A DNA stretch of 64,000 nt. It comes from Siphonodentalium dalli. Its lineage: Eukaryota; Mollusca; Scaphopoda; Gadilida; Siphonodentaliidae. Positions within the stretch are counted from its first letter, which is position 1, and the number at the start of each line of letters is the position of its first letter. The stretch covers positions 200,278,978 to 200,342,977 of the forward strand of contig CP136066.1 in assembly GCA_032622095.1 (NCBI GenBank). The letters run 5' to 3'. Made by a program: the position numbers and the translations under genes. Below are positions 22,450 to 35,492 of the stretch, one piece after another. Under the pieces are notes generated by a model that ran no database searches, was not told where the DNA came from, and saw only the letters and a program-made list of their open reading frames with translations.

Positions 22450-24870
22450 AGAAGTTAAAAGTAATGTGTAATGAAGCATTCTTGCATTGCACCTAGTTCC
22501 AATTAATGCATTATTCGTCCTGTGGGCTTTTCGGGAAAAAGAAGCAGCAGACAGATAATACAAGTGCAATGTGAGTCCTATTGATTACTACTCTAAGCTC
22601 ATTTCTGTCCTACATGTAGTATTCCCAATTCTACCATAATGATAACAAACTACTAAAGCAATCGAGCCAGGCCATCGTCGGTCAGCGTTTATTGTTCCGA
22701 AGACATGTACATATACATTAATTCATTATACACCCTACTCTCCCAAACCGGTTTCTTAGTAGACAATTATGTTCAAATTACTTCAATCGGCACTTTACAA
22801 CATGAATATGTACCACGCAATACACACTATTAGTTGTCAGTATCTTGTTGTTTGAAATTATGTTACCATTGCCACCAACATACTTGCGCTAAATATCAGG
22901 TCATCAGCGTGTACAGTTATTAGTTCTGCGTTTACCATTCACTCAATGTTGCTATTTATGGTTTTGTATGCAGCAGATATGTGTAACATTAGGGAGAATG
23001 GGTAAACGCGGCGATGCGTTTGCAGAAAAGGTCGTACGTTTCGCGTATGTGTGGCCTTAGTGCATTTAAGTGCACATAATTTCCAGGTATAAAGACAGTC
23101 TCTGCCATAGAGTATGTAGGCAAATTGGGTTATGTTGAGAATTTATTGAAGATAGTCTATTGTAATCCTTTGCATTTTGATAAATTGCTTCATGGTATAC
23201 CACGATGTATATGTGTGATAAAAGTGAAATATTCGTGTTTAATCACTTGACCGGAGGCAACTATGACTACTATTTTAAGACACGGACAATAGGATCTACA
23301 CATTTTAACTATAGTACCTTATGAATAGCTCTCATACTGTTCTATAGTAGTGAATTTTGACAGACTGTGCGTTGTAGATTCAAAAATAAATGATTATCGG
23401 TCACATTCGTGAGACTGTGTTCATTACACATATTTCTGCTTCTAGAAAAGGTCACACAATGAATACATCCCTATTATATCACATTTAACTGTTTTAATAC
23501 ACATATATTACACGATTCAAGATAAACAGTACAGATAAAACTGCGTTATTCTTCTATTTCTTGGCGCCCAAAAAGTCCACATTCAATCGTTGTATGAGAC
23601 CTGGCTTTCGGTTGCTCTCTCGCGAGATACATTAGAGAGAATTCTTACATACTATTATTAATAGCTCCCCTTATACTCTGAAATCATTCTTTCTTGTATA
23701 ATTCGACGGCCTGTTCGTTCTTGTATAACCAGCTATTCAATTTTCCGCAAATTGTAAATTTCATTCGATTTTGTCCATTTTGGCGGCCATTTTGGACAGA
23801 CATTCTACCGATATGGTTTACGACTAAGGATTGTTTGTGTGAATTTTATTTTATTACTAATTTGGTATTTGTTGGCGCACCTACCACCGAAGTTCATGAT
23901 TTTTCTATACCAACTGCCATCATGGACGCCATCTTGTATTACAGAACATGCTCAAAGCCGATTTTAGCGGATTTTTGATATGTTATAGAGGATATATTCC
24001 TCTTCAAAATGGAATAAAAACCAACTTAGTCCAAATTGTTTCTAGGTTGACCCTAAAATTTTTGATTATCGACCAGACTAAAAGTCTGATATTAATTGCA
24101 CTGGGGTATGCATGTATATAAATGGTATTTTGTTATGTGTATGCTCTAGAGGGCATCGATGCATTATAAAAGTTATTATAAACGTCGGTCTGATGTCGCA
24201 TGAATATGAGAAGAGTCTATTTCGGGAAGAGTCTATTTCTGCTACAATGTATTAACATAAAAAGCACTATATGTAAATAAATAGAGGATATGAAATGACG
24301 AGTTTCATAAATATCATATGAGAGAAACACGAATTACATATTCTATTTATCATATGACACCTATAAATTGATTATGGTGTCCAAAACGCACACAAATCAC
24401 TAAATAGCTATATGACATCGGCAGCAAAAGGTTAATGAGACGTCATGTCATTGCACAGGAAGCCCAATTACACCTGGTGAACTAGCATAAATAATATAGT
24501 GCGCTATTCTGTTCTCAGTTTGTGACATTATATCGTATGTTTATTAAATAAATACGAATTACATATTCTATTTATCGTATAACAATGTCCAAAACTATAT
24601 ATTTCAAGATTATAATTGCGAGAATTTCGGCATCGCGTTGATTGACGCGCACGAATTTGATCTGCATTTAGTTAGAGATACGGCTCGGCCCCTGCTGCCA
24701 TTCAGCCAATCAAAACACACTTTTTGTCAACAAACCAATCAAATTATCGGAAGGTGATATGAACTAGTACATGTAGTTCATATGAAATTTATTCATGACA
24801 TACTTTCCAACGTAAATAATGATTGAGTCATATGATAAATAGGTTATACACCCAAATGAAGATTATGGGA
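22450..24870. other. Intronic stretch, nothing recognised
   Basis: A+T-rich, no supported exon, no clear element ends. The open frame at 23694-23978 has no recognisable motif. Around 24290-24370 and 24540-24580 a 'attacatattctatttatc' word occurs twice, a weak direct repeat. Confidence 0.4.
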
Positions 24871-24874
24871 TAAA

Positions 24875-25085
24875 AAAAATACTATGGCTACCTAAAAATA
24901 TACTATGGCAACATAAAATGAAGATTATGGGATAAAAATATACTATGGCTACATAAAAATATACTATGGCTACATATGAATATACTATGGCTACATGTAA
25001 ATATACTATGGCTACATAAAATATACTATGGCTACATATAAATATACTATGGCTACATATAAATATACTATTGCTACATATATGA
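24875..25085 (+). repeat. Minisatellite, unit about 20-22 bp
   Basis: 'atatactatggctacata' and close variants recur about ten times, with one longer interruption at 24915-24935. Confidence 0.75.
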
Positions 25086-25089
25086 TGGC

Positions 25090-26810
25090 CAACATGGGGA
25101 ATTTTATAGTAAATTATGTGTTTGAAATAGATTGTGTGTTTTCTCCAGTGTTAAACCTGGTTGAAACCTGCCTTTTAATGTGTCTTATTAAAGGGCATAG
25201 CGATGTGTTCGTTTGGACACACTGTGTGAATCACGAAGCCGTTTATTAATATGAATCGTACGTGACACGTAGTGGAGCAACCACACAGGATGTGCCTCAA
25301 ATCTGCCTTTTTTCGGCAACATAACGCTAAGAATAATTTATGTAACATCATGCAGTGGTCACGACGGAAACGACATGCCAACTTGACAATACATGTCATG
25401 GATTGTAAAATCTTGTCTGGATTATCGTCATGACTTCTTCGTTTTTCGTTTTCATTAAGCGAACCAACGAAATTGGTTTAAATGAAATTAATAGACCTAA
25501 ATCGCATGTGAATTCTTAGTAAGTTGTGAAGTAGTTACTTTCATTTTTATCGCGATGCTTCATTTTCAATTCCGCGTTTTTTGCAATCTCCACACGGTTG
25601 CTAGCCGGATGTCATGTGACAATTTCTCCAAAAGCTATACTCGCGATCTTGAAAAATCACTGATGGATATAGAAAAAAATATATGTCGTCATTCACCTGC
25701 CTTAGGTATAAGGACCCTTGGTGGTTGCTATAAAGGAGCACCAGCGATGACAGCCATATACATCACAACAACTAACAACCCTCTAACTACATTGTATATT
25801 CGTTTTCATATATTGATAATAGTTCGTTACTTATGTAAGAACGCCGCACATATATTTAGGGGAACTACATGTACCACCGACTATTTTCACCTTTGCGTGT
25901 GGCGACAGTGTGCCGGGATGCCTCACCTCCTACTTGTAAAATATTTTGCAGCTGGACATTTCATGCCGTAAGAAGTAGACTTTTCACATTTCGTTTTCGT
26001 ATATTGATAGCGCCCGCTCTCCCGCGGCGAAACCGCGGAAGCGAAGCCACCTAGGGTATACGTATGCGAATATGAGATATACTAATCGACTTTTTCAGCC
26101 CACTCTAAAAATAGATTAAATTACCTAAATTTAAGTAGACTAATTTATTCATAATTCAAAGGTCAGCGGAGTCCACAAATGATTGTTCGCGACGGCCGCC
26201 ATTTTGTATTGATTAATGCCACCTCGAAATGTGTAATTGGGCAAAATGCTCCAGGGCAAAAATAAAAAACATTAATCTAGCAACTGTTAGCTATACTTCA
26301 TCATATGTATGAACAACATGCTCCTAAAGCCAAATATATTTTCAAAGAGTGAATGTAAATTGAACAAAAGATCTGGTTAACCAAAAAGTTAAATTGCATG
26401 AAAAAGTTTTGTTTACATATTTCATAAAATTATTAAAAATATTTACCCCGAAAGAGGAATCTAGCGACATTGCTGGCCGTTTACATATTATCTTCAATTT
26501 TCTAACGGTATTTCCACCTAAAAGATTGATGAAATATTCTCAAAGTTCAAGGCCGACAAACGGAAACTTTAAGTTCTCTGCGAAAGATCGCAGAGTCATT
26601 TTAAGATTGCTTCTTGGGAAACCAGTAAATGCGCCATGACACCAAGACGTACATCATGACGTCACTACCTACACAGGCGCGCAAAATTCCAGACAGGACT
26701 GCGTCGATGGCCAGACAGCTGAGACTCGTATTACATGGCAGGCTAAATATCCACATTTACGTTATATGTGATTATTTACATACATTGTATATATCATTTT
26801 CTTGTGTTCT
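25090..26810. other. Intronic stretch, nothing recognised
   Basis: Open frames at 25555-25971 and 26394-26639 were read through; neither shows a domain motif or splice context. A locally GC-rich patch at 26005-26055 ('ctcccgcggcgaaaccgcgg') is palindromic over a few bases only. Confidence 0.4.
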
Positions 26811-26816
26811 ATTATA

Positions 26817-27119
26817 AGGGTGGATACACACATGCATGTAATGTATGTATATAAAATGCATGTATTTTACATGGCCACACCAATAATAGAAAGTCTACCA
26901 TATGGGTTATCCTACGAACAATTATTTTAAGTGGCCTGGCGACTCGGTCCAAGATAACGGCTTGCCTACATTCCGACTTAATTGGAACTAGAACTCAGTG
27001 CGTTCAACACGTAGGCAATGATTGGGTTGTCAGTGGACACATGTTACATCGTCTGTATGATACATGTAAAACGCCAAATACACGATAATTACAGAGATTA
27101 CATGCATGTGTGTATCCAC
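26817..27119. mobile_element. MITE with TA flanks
   Basis: The terminal inverted repeats 'agggtggatacacacatgca' and 'tgcatgtgtgtatccaccct' extend to about 24 bp. TA lies outside each end. TA duplication is typical of Tc1/mariner-type insertion; the family assignment is inferred. It is non-coding. Confidence 0.7.
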
Positions 27120-27517
27120 CCTTAGGGTTTATGATCAAATCCTTCTTTTCAGATAACACTTCATCCGATAATCACATGAACAGTAACAAGCGGGCGCAAA
27201 TACGCTCACTCAAAAACACGCCCAGTTATTCTACTTAAGGCTTTCATTCATCCAGGTCAACAATTAGGAGTGACGTAGGCAGTTCGTGACACATCGCGAG
27301 TGTATACATTATATGAATAGACGTTGGTGAAATTATGGACGTTAAAAGTGGGTACGTATTCGAATCTGATTTCGATCTTGTTTCTGAACAGGCCAACTGA
27401 GTTGTTCGATTATGCAAATTGAGAAATAACACGATGCTATACCTGGCCTATACCTGGTTGAGAAATTCCCATGCCAAAAAGCAGAAAATGTAACACGGTA
27501 GTGATAAATACACTTAC

Positions 27518-27568
27518 GTAATGATGTCGTGGTGACTGCCATGGTAACAGTCGCCCCGTTGCACGTTC
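27518..27568 (-). CDS. Candidate exon L1: 51-bp linker
   Basis: The acceptor CATCAATTTCAG and the donor GTAAGTGTAT bound 51 bp with phase-1 boundaries. It encodes about 17 residues, TCNGATVTMAVTTTSL between the split codons. It has one Cys near the start and a short Thr run, and it ends TTA C|GT, exactly as the Thr-rich exon at 9012 does. It falls at the position between B1 and A2 where a linker is expected. A 51-bp exon could arise by chance, so the call rests on phase, position and the shared ends rather than on length. Confidence 0.45.
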
Positions 27569-27814
27569 CTGAAATTGATGAGAAACTTTTGGTTACAGAA
27601 TGTACTTTCGCCCGTTAATCGGGTTTCGGCCAACATTCAACTAATAGACATCTTCACATTCTTCAATTACATCAAGTTGTGGCGTATCTATCTACATGTA
27701 TATATGTTACAGTTAAAATGTATACATAATGAGTTATTATGTATAAGAACTGACAATTTCACTTATTATGTATAATAACTTATTCCTTCAAGTATTATAT
27801 TAATATTATGCCTG

Positions 27815-30800
27815 AAATGTTATTATGCGCATTAGACATGTTAACCCGAACAATAGATAATCATTACTATTACACATCGGGAAATGTACAGTTATTATGC
27901 GCAATAGACATATTATATAAACGGAGCAATATATACTCACTACTATTACACATCGGGAAATGTATAGTTATTATGCGCATTAGACAAATTAACCCGAACA
28001 ATAGATAATCATTACTATTACACATCGGGAAAAATACAGTTATTATGCGCATTAGATATATTAACCCGAACAATAGATACTCATTACTATTACACATCGG
28101 GAAATGTACAGTCATTATGCGCATTAGATATATTAACCCGAACAATAGATACTCATTACTATTACACATCGGGAAATATACAGTTATTATGCGCATTAGA
28201 TATATTAACCCGAACAATAGATACTCATTGCTATTACACATCGGGAAATGTACAGTCATTATGCGCATTAGATATATTAACCCGAACAATAGATACTCAT
28301 TACTATTACACATCGGGAAATATACAGTTATTATGCGCATTAGATATATTAACCCGAACAATAGATACTCATTACTATTACACATCGGGAAATGTACAGT
28401 CATTATGCGCATTAGATATATTAACCCGAACAATAGATACTCATTACTATTACACATCGGGAAATGTACAGTCATTATGCGCATTAGATATATTAACCCG
28501 AACAATAGATACTCATTACTATTACACATCGGGAAATATACAGTTATTATGCGCATTAGACATATTAACCCGAACAATAGATACTCATTACTATTACACA
28601 TCGGGAAATGTACAGTCATTATGCGCATTAGATATATTAACCCGAACAATAGATACTCATTACTATTACACATCGGGAAATGTACAGTCATTATGCGCAT
28701 TAGATATATTAACCCGAACAATAGATAATCATTACTATTACACATCGGGAAATGTATAGTTATTGTGCGCATTAGACATGTTAACCCGAACAATAGATAC
28801 TCATTACTATTACACATCGGGAAATGTATAGTTATTATGCGCATTAGACATATTAACCCGAACAATAGATACTCATTACTATTACACATCGGGAAATGTA
28901 CAGTCATTATGCGCATTAGATATATTAACCCGAACAATAGATACTCATTACTATTACACATCGGGAAATATACAGTTATTATGCGCATTAGACATATTAA
29001 CCCGAACAATAGATACTCATTACTATTACACATCGGGAAATGTACAGTCATTATGCGCATTAGATATATTAACCCGAACAATAGTTTCTCATTACTATTA
29101 CACATCGGGAAATGTACAGTTATTATGCGCATTAGATATATTAACCCGAACAATAGATACTCATTACTATTACACATCGGGAAATATACAGTTATTATGC
29201 GCATTAGACATATTAACCCGAACAATAGATACTCATTACTATTACACATCGGGAAATATACAGTTATTATGCGCATTAGATATATTAACCCGAACAATAG
29301 ATACTCATTACTATTACACATCGGGAAATGTACAGTCATTATGCGCATTAGATATATTAACCCGAACAATAGATACTCATTACTATTACACATCGGGAAA
29401 TATACAGTTATTATGCGCATTAGTTATATTAACCCGAACAATAGATACTCATTACTATTACACATCGGGAAATGTACAGTCATTATGCGCATTAGATATA
29501 TTAACCCGAACAATAGATACTCATTACTATTACACATCGGGAAATGTACAGTCATTATGCGCATTAGATATATTAACCCGAACAATAGATACTCATTACT
29601 ATTACACATCGGGAAATATACAGTTATTATGCGCATTAGACATATTAACCCGAACAATAGATACTCATTACTATTACACATCGGGAAATATACAGTTATT
29701 ATGCGCATTAGACATATTAACCCGAACAATAGATACTCATTACTATTACACATCGGGAAATATACAGTCATTATGCGCATTAGATATATTAACCCGAACA
29801 ATAGATACTCATTACTATTACACATCGGGAAATGTACAGTTATTATGCGCATTAGATATATTAACCCGAACAATAGATACTCATTACTATTACACATCGG
29901 GAAATGTACAGTCATTATGCGCATTAGATATATTAACCCGAACAATAGATACTCATTACTATTACACATCGGGAAATGTACAGTTATTATGCGCATTAGA
30001 CATATTAACCCGAACAATAGATACTCATTACTATTACACATCGGGAAATATACAGTTATTATGCGCATTAGACATATTAACCCGAACAATAGATACTCAT
30101 TACTATTACACATCGGGAAATGTACAGTCATTATGCGCATTAGATATATTAACCCGAACAATAGATACTCATTACTATTACACATCGGGAAATGTACAGT
30201 CATTATGCGCATTAGATATATTAACCCGAACAATAGATAATCATTACTATTACACATCGGGAAATGTATAGTTATTGTGCGCATTAGACATGTTAACCCG
30301 AACAATAGATACTCATTACTATTACACATCGGGAAATGTATAGTTATTATGCGCATTAGACATATTAACCCGAACAATAGATACTCATTACTATTACACA
30401 TCGGGAAATGTACAGTCATTATGCGCATTAGATATATTAACCCGAACAATAGATACTCATTACTATTACACATCGGGAAATATACAGTTATTATGCGCAT
30501 TAGACATATTAACCCGAACAATAGATACTCATTACTATTACACATCGGGAAATGTACAGTCATTATGCGCATTAGATATATTAACCCGAACAATAGTTTC
30601 TCATTACTATTACACATCGGGAAATGTACAGTTATTATGCGCATTAGATATATTAACCCGAACAATAGATACTCATTACTATTACACATCGGGAAATATA
30701 CAGTTATTATGCGCATTAGACATATTAACCCGAACAATAGATACTCATTACTATTACACATCGGGAAATATACAGTTATTATGCGCATTAGATATATTAA

Positions 30801-31745
30801 CCCGAACAATAGATACTCATTACTATTACACATCGGGAAATGTACAGTCATTATGCGCATTAGATATATTAACCCGAACAATAGATACTCATTACTATTA
30901 CACATCGGGAAATATACAGTTATTATGCGCATTAGATATATTAACCCGAACAATAGATACTCATTACTATTACACATCGGGAAATGTACAGTCATTATGC
31001 GCATTAGATATATTAACCCGAACAATAGATACTCATTACTATTACACATCGGGAAATGTACAGTCATTATGCGCATTAGATATATTAACCCGAACAATAG
31101 ATACTCATTACTATTACACATCGGGAAATATACAGTTATTATGCGCATTAGACATATTAACCCGAACAATAGATACTCATTACTATTACACATCGGGAAA
31201 TATACAGTTATTATGCGCATTAGACATATTAACCCGAACAATAGATACTCATTACTATTACACATCGGGAAATATACAGTCATTATGCGCATTAGATATA
31301 TTAACCCGAACAATAGATACTCATTACTATTACACATCGGGAAATGTACAGTTATTATGCGCATTAGATATATTAACCCGAACAATAGATACTCATTACT
31401 ATTACACATCGGGAAATGTACAGTCATTATGCGCATTAGATATATTAACCCGAACAATAGATACTCATTACTATTACACATCGGGAAATGTACAGTTATT
31501 ATGCGCATTAGACATATTAACCCGAACAATAGATACTCATTACTATTACACATCGGGAAATGTACAGTTATTATGCGCATTAGACATATTAACCCGAACA
31601 ATAGATACTCATTACTATTACACATCGGGAAATATACAGTTATTATGCGCATTAGATATATTAACCCGAACAATAGATACTCATTACTATTACACATCGG
31701 GAAATATACAGTTATTATGCGCATTAGACATATTAACCAGAACAA
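27815..31745. repeat. 72-bp minisatellite with 21-unit higher-order repeat
   Basis: About 54 units of exactly 72 bp share 'cacatcgggaaatgtacagt' and 'cattatgcgcattagatata'. Sites within the unit vary between a few states. The same variant series (a 'gttattgtgcgc' unit, then a unit with 'aatagtttctc' five units later) occurs at 28740 and again at 30252, giving a 1512-bp period equal to 21 units. The outermost left units are the most diverged. Because 72 is a multiple of three, both strands stay open for hundreds of codons; this is not evidence of a protein. The array lies in the intron between B1 and the candidate linker L1, about 250 bp from L1. Confidence 0.95.
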
Positions 31746-31944
31746 TAACATCTGGGGACCTCACTCTGTTATCTACTATGGGAGACCTAGACACAGATTT
31801 AAGTTCCCAGATTAGGCACCCATTCGGGCTCCTCGTTTATGCAATGTGTCGTCATGCGATAGAAAAACTAAACTAAAAAAGGAAAAGAAACTTTCTAACG
31901 AAAAATATTAATTTGATAATAACGATACTTTTCAGAGAAGATGA

Positions 31945-32050
31945 GGCCTAAGCACAATGAAGTCCCCAGAGTGTGAATTTAGTGATGGTAGCCCGATGTG
32001 CAGTGTAGCGTCACTAAATTCACCTTATGTGGACCTCATTCTTCAAATGT
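31945..32050. repeat. Palindromic element family F, copy 3
   Basis: 'gtgaatttagtgatggtagc' is mirrored by 'gcgtcactaaattcac', with 'ggacctcattc' at the end. It matches the copies at 8048 and 8336. Confidence 0.6.
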
Positions 32051-32159
32051 CCAGCACCATATTATCAGGTATGTCCAAAACACAGTGCTGAATTGTTCAA
32101 CGCAGTCTCTAAAAGAGCAATTCCGCATAAATTGGGACCCATACTGTTGGCACAGAATA

Positions 32160-32477
32160 TAGTAATGCCCTAAATAATCGACTCCTTAACCATAGCAGAA
32201 TTATGATTAACTGTTCGGGATTTAGTCGGAAATATGGCTTGTTGCCATTCATCGGAAGGCTCTCACTGAGTAATGCCCTAAATAATCGAGTCCTTCATCA
32301 CAGCATAATAATGGGTAACATTTTAGGATTTAGTCGGAAATATGGCTTGTTGCCATTCATCGGAAAGCTCTGAGAGCTTTCCGATGAATGGCAACATGCC
32401 ATATTTCCGACTAAATCCTGAAAAGGTTACCATCATTCTGCTGTGGTTAAGGAGTCGATTATTTAGGGTCTTACTGT
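32160..32477. repeat. Hairpin family G, two head-to-tail copies plus an inverted copy
   Basis: Two direct starts of 'agtaatgccctaaataatcg' (32163 and 32271) are each followed by 'tagtcggaaatatggcttgt'. A head-to-head copy joins at 32368-32375 ('agctctgagagct') and ends 'gattatttagggtcttactg'. Confidence 0.7.
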
Positions 32478-32589
32478 ACGTCAACATACAGCAATAAAGA
32501 TATTGGTCTTCTATTCTAAACATAAGAAGTTACACGGTCACAATAACTGAACCTGGATATTATTTCTGAAAAAGGAATGCGTCCGAAAC

Positions 32590-32793
32590 CCCGAGGAAAG
32601 TTTGGAATTCCTGGACAATCTAATGCCGAAGAAAGTTTCACACTCCTGGGCACTCTAATGCCAAGAAAAGTTTGGAACTCCTGGGCACTCTAATGCTGAA
32701 GAAAGTTTGGAACTCCTGGGAACTCGAATGCCGAGGAAAATTTGACACTCCTGTGCACTCTATAATCCCGAGGAAAGGTTGACACTCCTGTGT
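32590..32793 (+). repeat. Minisatellite, unit 35-36 bp
   Basis: 'gaggaaagtttggaactcct' followed by 'gggcactctaatgcc' repeats five to six times with substitutions. Confidence 0.7.
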
Positions 32794-33554
32794 AAATGGC
32801 TTGTTGTGTTACTTGTCAGAAAAAATAGGGTTTCCAATTATATTTTTAATTGCATGATATAGCACCATACGCACATATATTATAATGAAGAATCAAGCAG
32901 TCACAAATATTCCAGCCTAATGACATAAAATGTTGATATGCACTGTGGCCCACTCAAGCAGGGAGCAACCAACTGGTATTATACCACAGTGTTAAGAAAT
33001 ATGGTGGCCAGCTTTATGGGTGGTTGCCTTTCTAATTGAAAATAATTATTACACTTAATGAATTTAAAAATAAAGTCCCCTCTCATGATCTTCAGATATG
33101 ATATCATGGTTATATGAAATGCACTTTTGAAGAAAAAAAAACATTTTAAAGAAGTTCTTGATACTGGAATATATTGAATAATTTTTTATATTGTTCATGG
33201 TATAAAAGTAAAGTAAATGAGGTTATAATATCAAATGGGTCGATGGTTATTGAATATTGGGTCACAGTAATCGCTGGTACCAAAATTCACTAAGCTATTC
33301 CTGACCGATTTTGAGAAAATACATATTGAAATACCCGGAAATGTTTGGCAAAACGTGCGTGTGACCCTTAACGTGATTCCGCAATTCGTGATCGTTTGTC
33401 ATCACCTGGCTGAACTCACTTAGGACTGGACAAAATTAAAGCGACCACTTGAACAATATATTGTCCGTCGACATTATTTACATGCAGTTCCACCTATTGA
33501 AGTGATTTTATAACAATTAAAATCCACGGTTCAGAAAGGATGGTCGTCATTTAA

Positions 33555-34277
33555 CCCTTTGAGTGCCAGGTTGATTTTTGTATTAACCCATATACCCTGT
33601 GCCAATGCATTCTCTTATATATGGTCGAATCGCATATATAAGAGAATGCATTGGCCTAACAATTATTTTCTCTTTTTTTTTCACAATTTTTTACAATTTG
33701 AATATATTTTATTATATTCTTTAAAGGTACGGTTGGCCTTGGCGGTGGGTATCCTGTGAAAATAATTACACCCGTCAAAAACCGCCACAAACAGAAAGAA
33801 CATCGAAATGTAGACAGACTTTGTCCGTATACAAATAAGAAATATAGCATAAACAGTACGTTATTGTCATCTGTTTGACCATTGTTATGTAAACAAAAAC
33901 GTAAAAAGTAACTTTTCTGTTGTTTGTTTATATTATGATGGTAAACATAAAGAGCGTTCTTTGTTGGCGAATTCCTGATATGGCACTAATAAAGAGCGTT
34001 TATGCCATTTGTGTGTGATTAGCCAGTAGCATTGTGCTGTCTTCTGTAACACAATCAGACTCTTGCTTAGGTAAAATATAGTAGTTCTTTGTGATAACAT
34101 GCTGTTTACGCGATGTTCATGGTATATATGAACGAAACTGTATGCGTTTTAATGTTTTTCTGTTTACGGTGATTGGAACAAATATGAATATTTTCGACAA
34201 CTAAGGCCTCACGTGCCTTTAACAGACTTATTGTGAAGGTTTAGGGCCGATTAGATCGGCCCCTGGCACTCAACGGG
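33555..34277 (+). mobile_element. Family C TTAA-type element, unit 1 copy
   Basis: TTAA flanks lie at 33551-33554 and 34278-34281. The terminal inverted repeats are CCCTTTGAGTGCCAGG and CCTGGCACTCAACGGG. It contains a foldback palindrome (about 33595-33660) and the family D insertion. 'ggccgattagatcggcc' forms a small perfect hairpin at the right end. Confidence 0.75.
33725..34218 (+). mobile_element. Family D TTAA-type element with empty site next door
   Basis: 494 bp between TTAA at 33721-33724 and 34219-34222. The ends AGGTACGGTTGGCCTT and 'aaggcctcacgtgcct' are partly inverted. Unit 2 has a single TTAA at 34785-34788 in the same context ('ttcTTAAcagactt'-like), which proves both ends and the target duplication. 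The open frames inside have no recognisable transposase motif. Confidence 0.85.
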
Positions 34278-34605
34278 TTAAGGTTTGTCATAATATAAAC
34301 CGGGTTTGTTTGAGCGTCGATCTATACTGTTTAGGGTGCCGTTTTATGGTCAGAAAACCCAAAATAAATTTAAAAAAAATGGTCATAATTATTATTTGGC
34401 AAAACGTGCATGTGACCCTTAACGTGATTCCGCAATTCGTGATCGTTTGTCATCACCTGGCTGAACTCAATTAGGACTGGACAAAATTAAAGCGACCACT
34501 TGAACAATATATTGTCCGTCGACATTATTTACATGCAGTTCCGCCTATTGAAGTGATTTTATAACCATTAAAATCCACGGTTCAGAAAGGATGGTCGTCA
34601 TTTAA

Positions 34606-34843
34606 CCGTTTGAGTGCCAGGTTGATTTTTGTATCAACCCATATACCCTGTGCCAATGCATTCTCTTATATATGCGAGGCGACCTATGGTCGAATCGCAT
34701 GTATAAGAGAATGCATTGGCCTAACAATTATTTTCTCTTTTTTTTCACAATTTTTTACAATTTGAATATATTTTATTATATTCTTTAACAGACTTATTGT
34801 AAATGTTTAGGGCCGATTAGATCGGCCCCTGGCACTCAAAGGG
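34606..34843 (+). mobile_element. Family C TTAA-type element, unit 2 copy
   Basis: TTAA at 34602-34605 and 34844-34847. The termini are CCGTTTGAGTGCCAGG and CCTGGCACTCAAAGGG. The foldback palindrome is complete here (34647-34723, 'cgacctatggtcg' turn). Confidence 0.8.
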
Positions 34844-35189
34844 TTAAGGTTTGTCATAATATAAACCGGGTTTGTTTGCGCGTCGATCTATACTGTTTAG
34901 GGTGCCGTTTTATGGTCAGAAAACCCAAAATAAATTTTAAAAAAATGGTCATAATTATTGTCAACAAACAAATTGTCAAACACATATTGTCGATAAAAGA
35001 CGGCGGTTCGCAATAGGAATGTGCTGGACCTTGGCGATCCGTCACTTACATGCAGACCTCTGTCCAGAGATTAATCTACATATAGTTTTAGCTATCAAAC
35101 GGCGTTTTAAATGGGAATTTACTTTAGCCTGCATGTGTTAAACGGCGAATCATGCACAAGAGTCACGTGTGTTATCCCGTGTTACTCAC

Positions 35190-35492
35190 CCAGATCAAAA
35201 GAATCCGTTACACAGTAATTTCTCACGTTCGATGATAATTCAGTGACACCCCCCCGTCTGTAGCCTGACATACAACTGCATATGTTTGATTCACAACTCA
35301 GTCCAGTATAAAAAATAGTTGAACAAGGCTCAGACACCGAACAAGCTTCTCCGGGTAGTTTGCCACCACCAACTGGTTCCGGTACAGTGCACGTAGAGTC
35401 GCTGCATGAACACGTTAGCGCAGTGCATACCAAAAATATGGTACACCTGTCAACGGCCTGGGCTTCTGTGCACGTCTCTCCCTTCTCTTTCA
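35190..35492 (-). CDS. Exon B1: twelve-Cys module
   Basis: 303 bp with phase-1 boundaries. The acceptor is TTTCATCGTTCCAG before 35492, and the donor GTGAGTAAC begins at 35189. About 101 residues carry twelve Cys that align one for one with exon B2: ETC, DRC, FLVC, LTCSC, STC, then GGGKLPGEAC, EPC, GLSC, NICSC, SGYR and RNYC, ending DSFDLG. It is ten residues shorter than B2, mainly between the fourth and sixth Cys. The start MKEKGE is internal and not a translation start. The residue pattern and the splice frame are both conserved, which is good evidence that the exon is or recently was under selection. Its role is inferred to be extracellular. Confidence 0.75.

Larger units (their letters stand above)
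33344..34959. repeat. Tandem duplication, one unit carrying a later insertion
   Basis: Unit 1 (33344-34394) and unit 2 (34395-34959) match almost base for base from 'tttggcaaaacgtg' to 'atggtcataattatt'. Unit 1 is longer only because of the 494-bp family D element at 33725-34218. Without it the units are 557 and 565 bp. Each contains a family C element with a foldback palindrome inside. Confidence 0.85.

Noticed and set aside
27815-31745. CRISPR-like array
   Set aside because: Units are contiguous with no unique spacers, there are no cas genes, and the surroundings are animal DNA.
27870-31815. Open frames of 227-775 codons on both strands
   Set aside because: They follow the 72-bp minisatellite unit (24 codons, stop-free in several frames). 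Both strands are open at once and the variation does not favour synonymous sites, so they are repeat artefacts.
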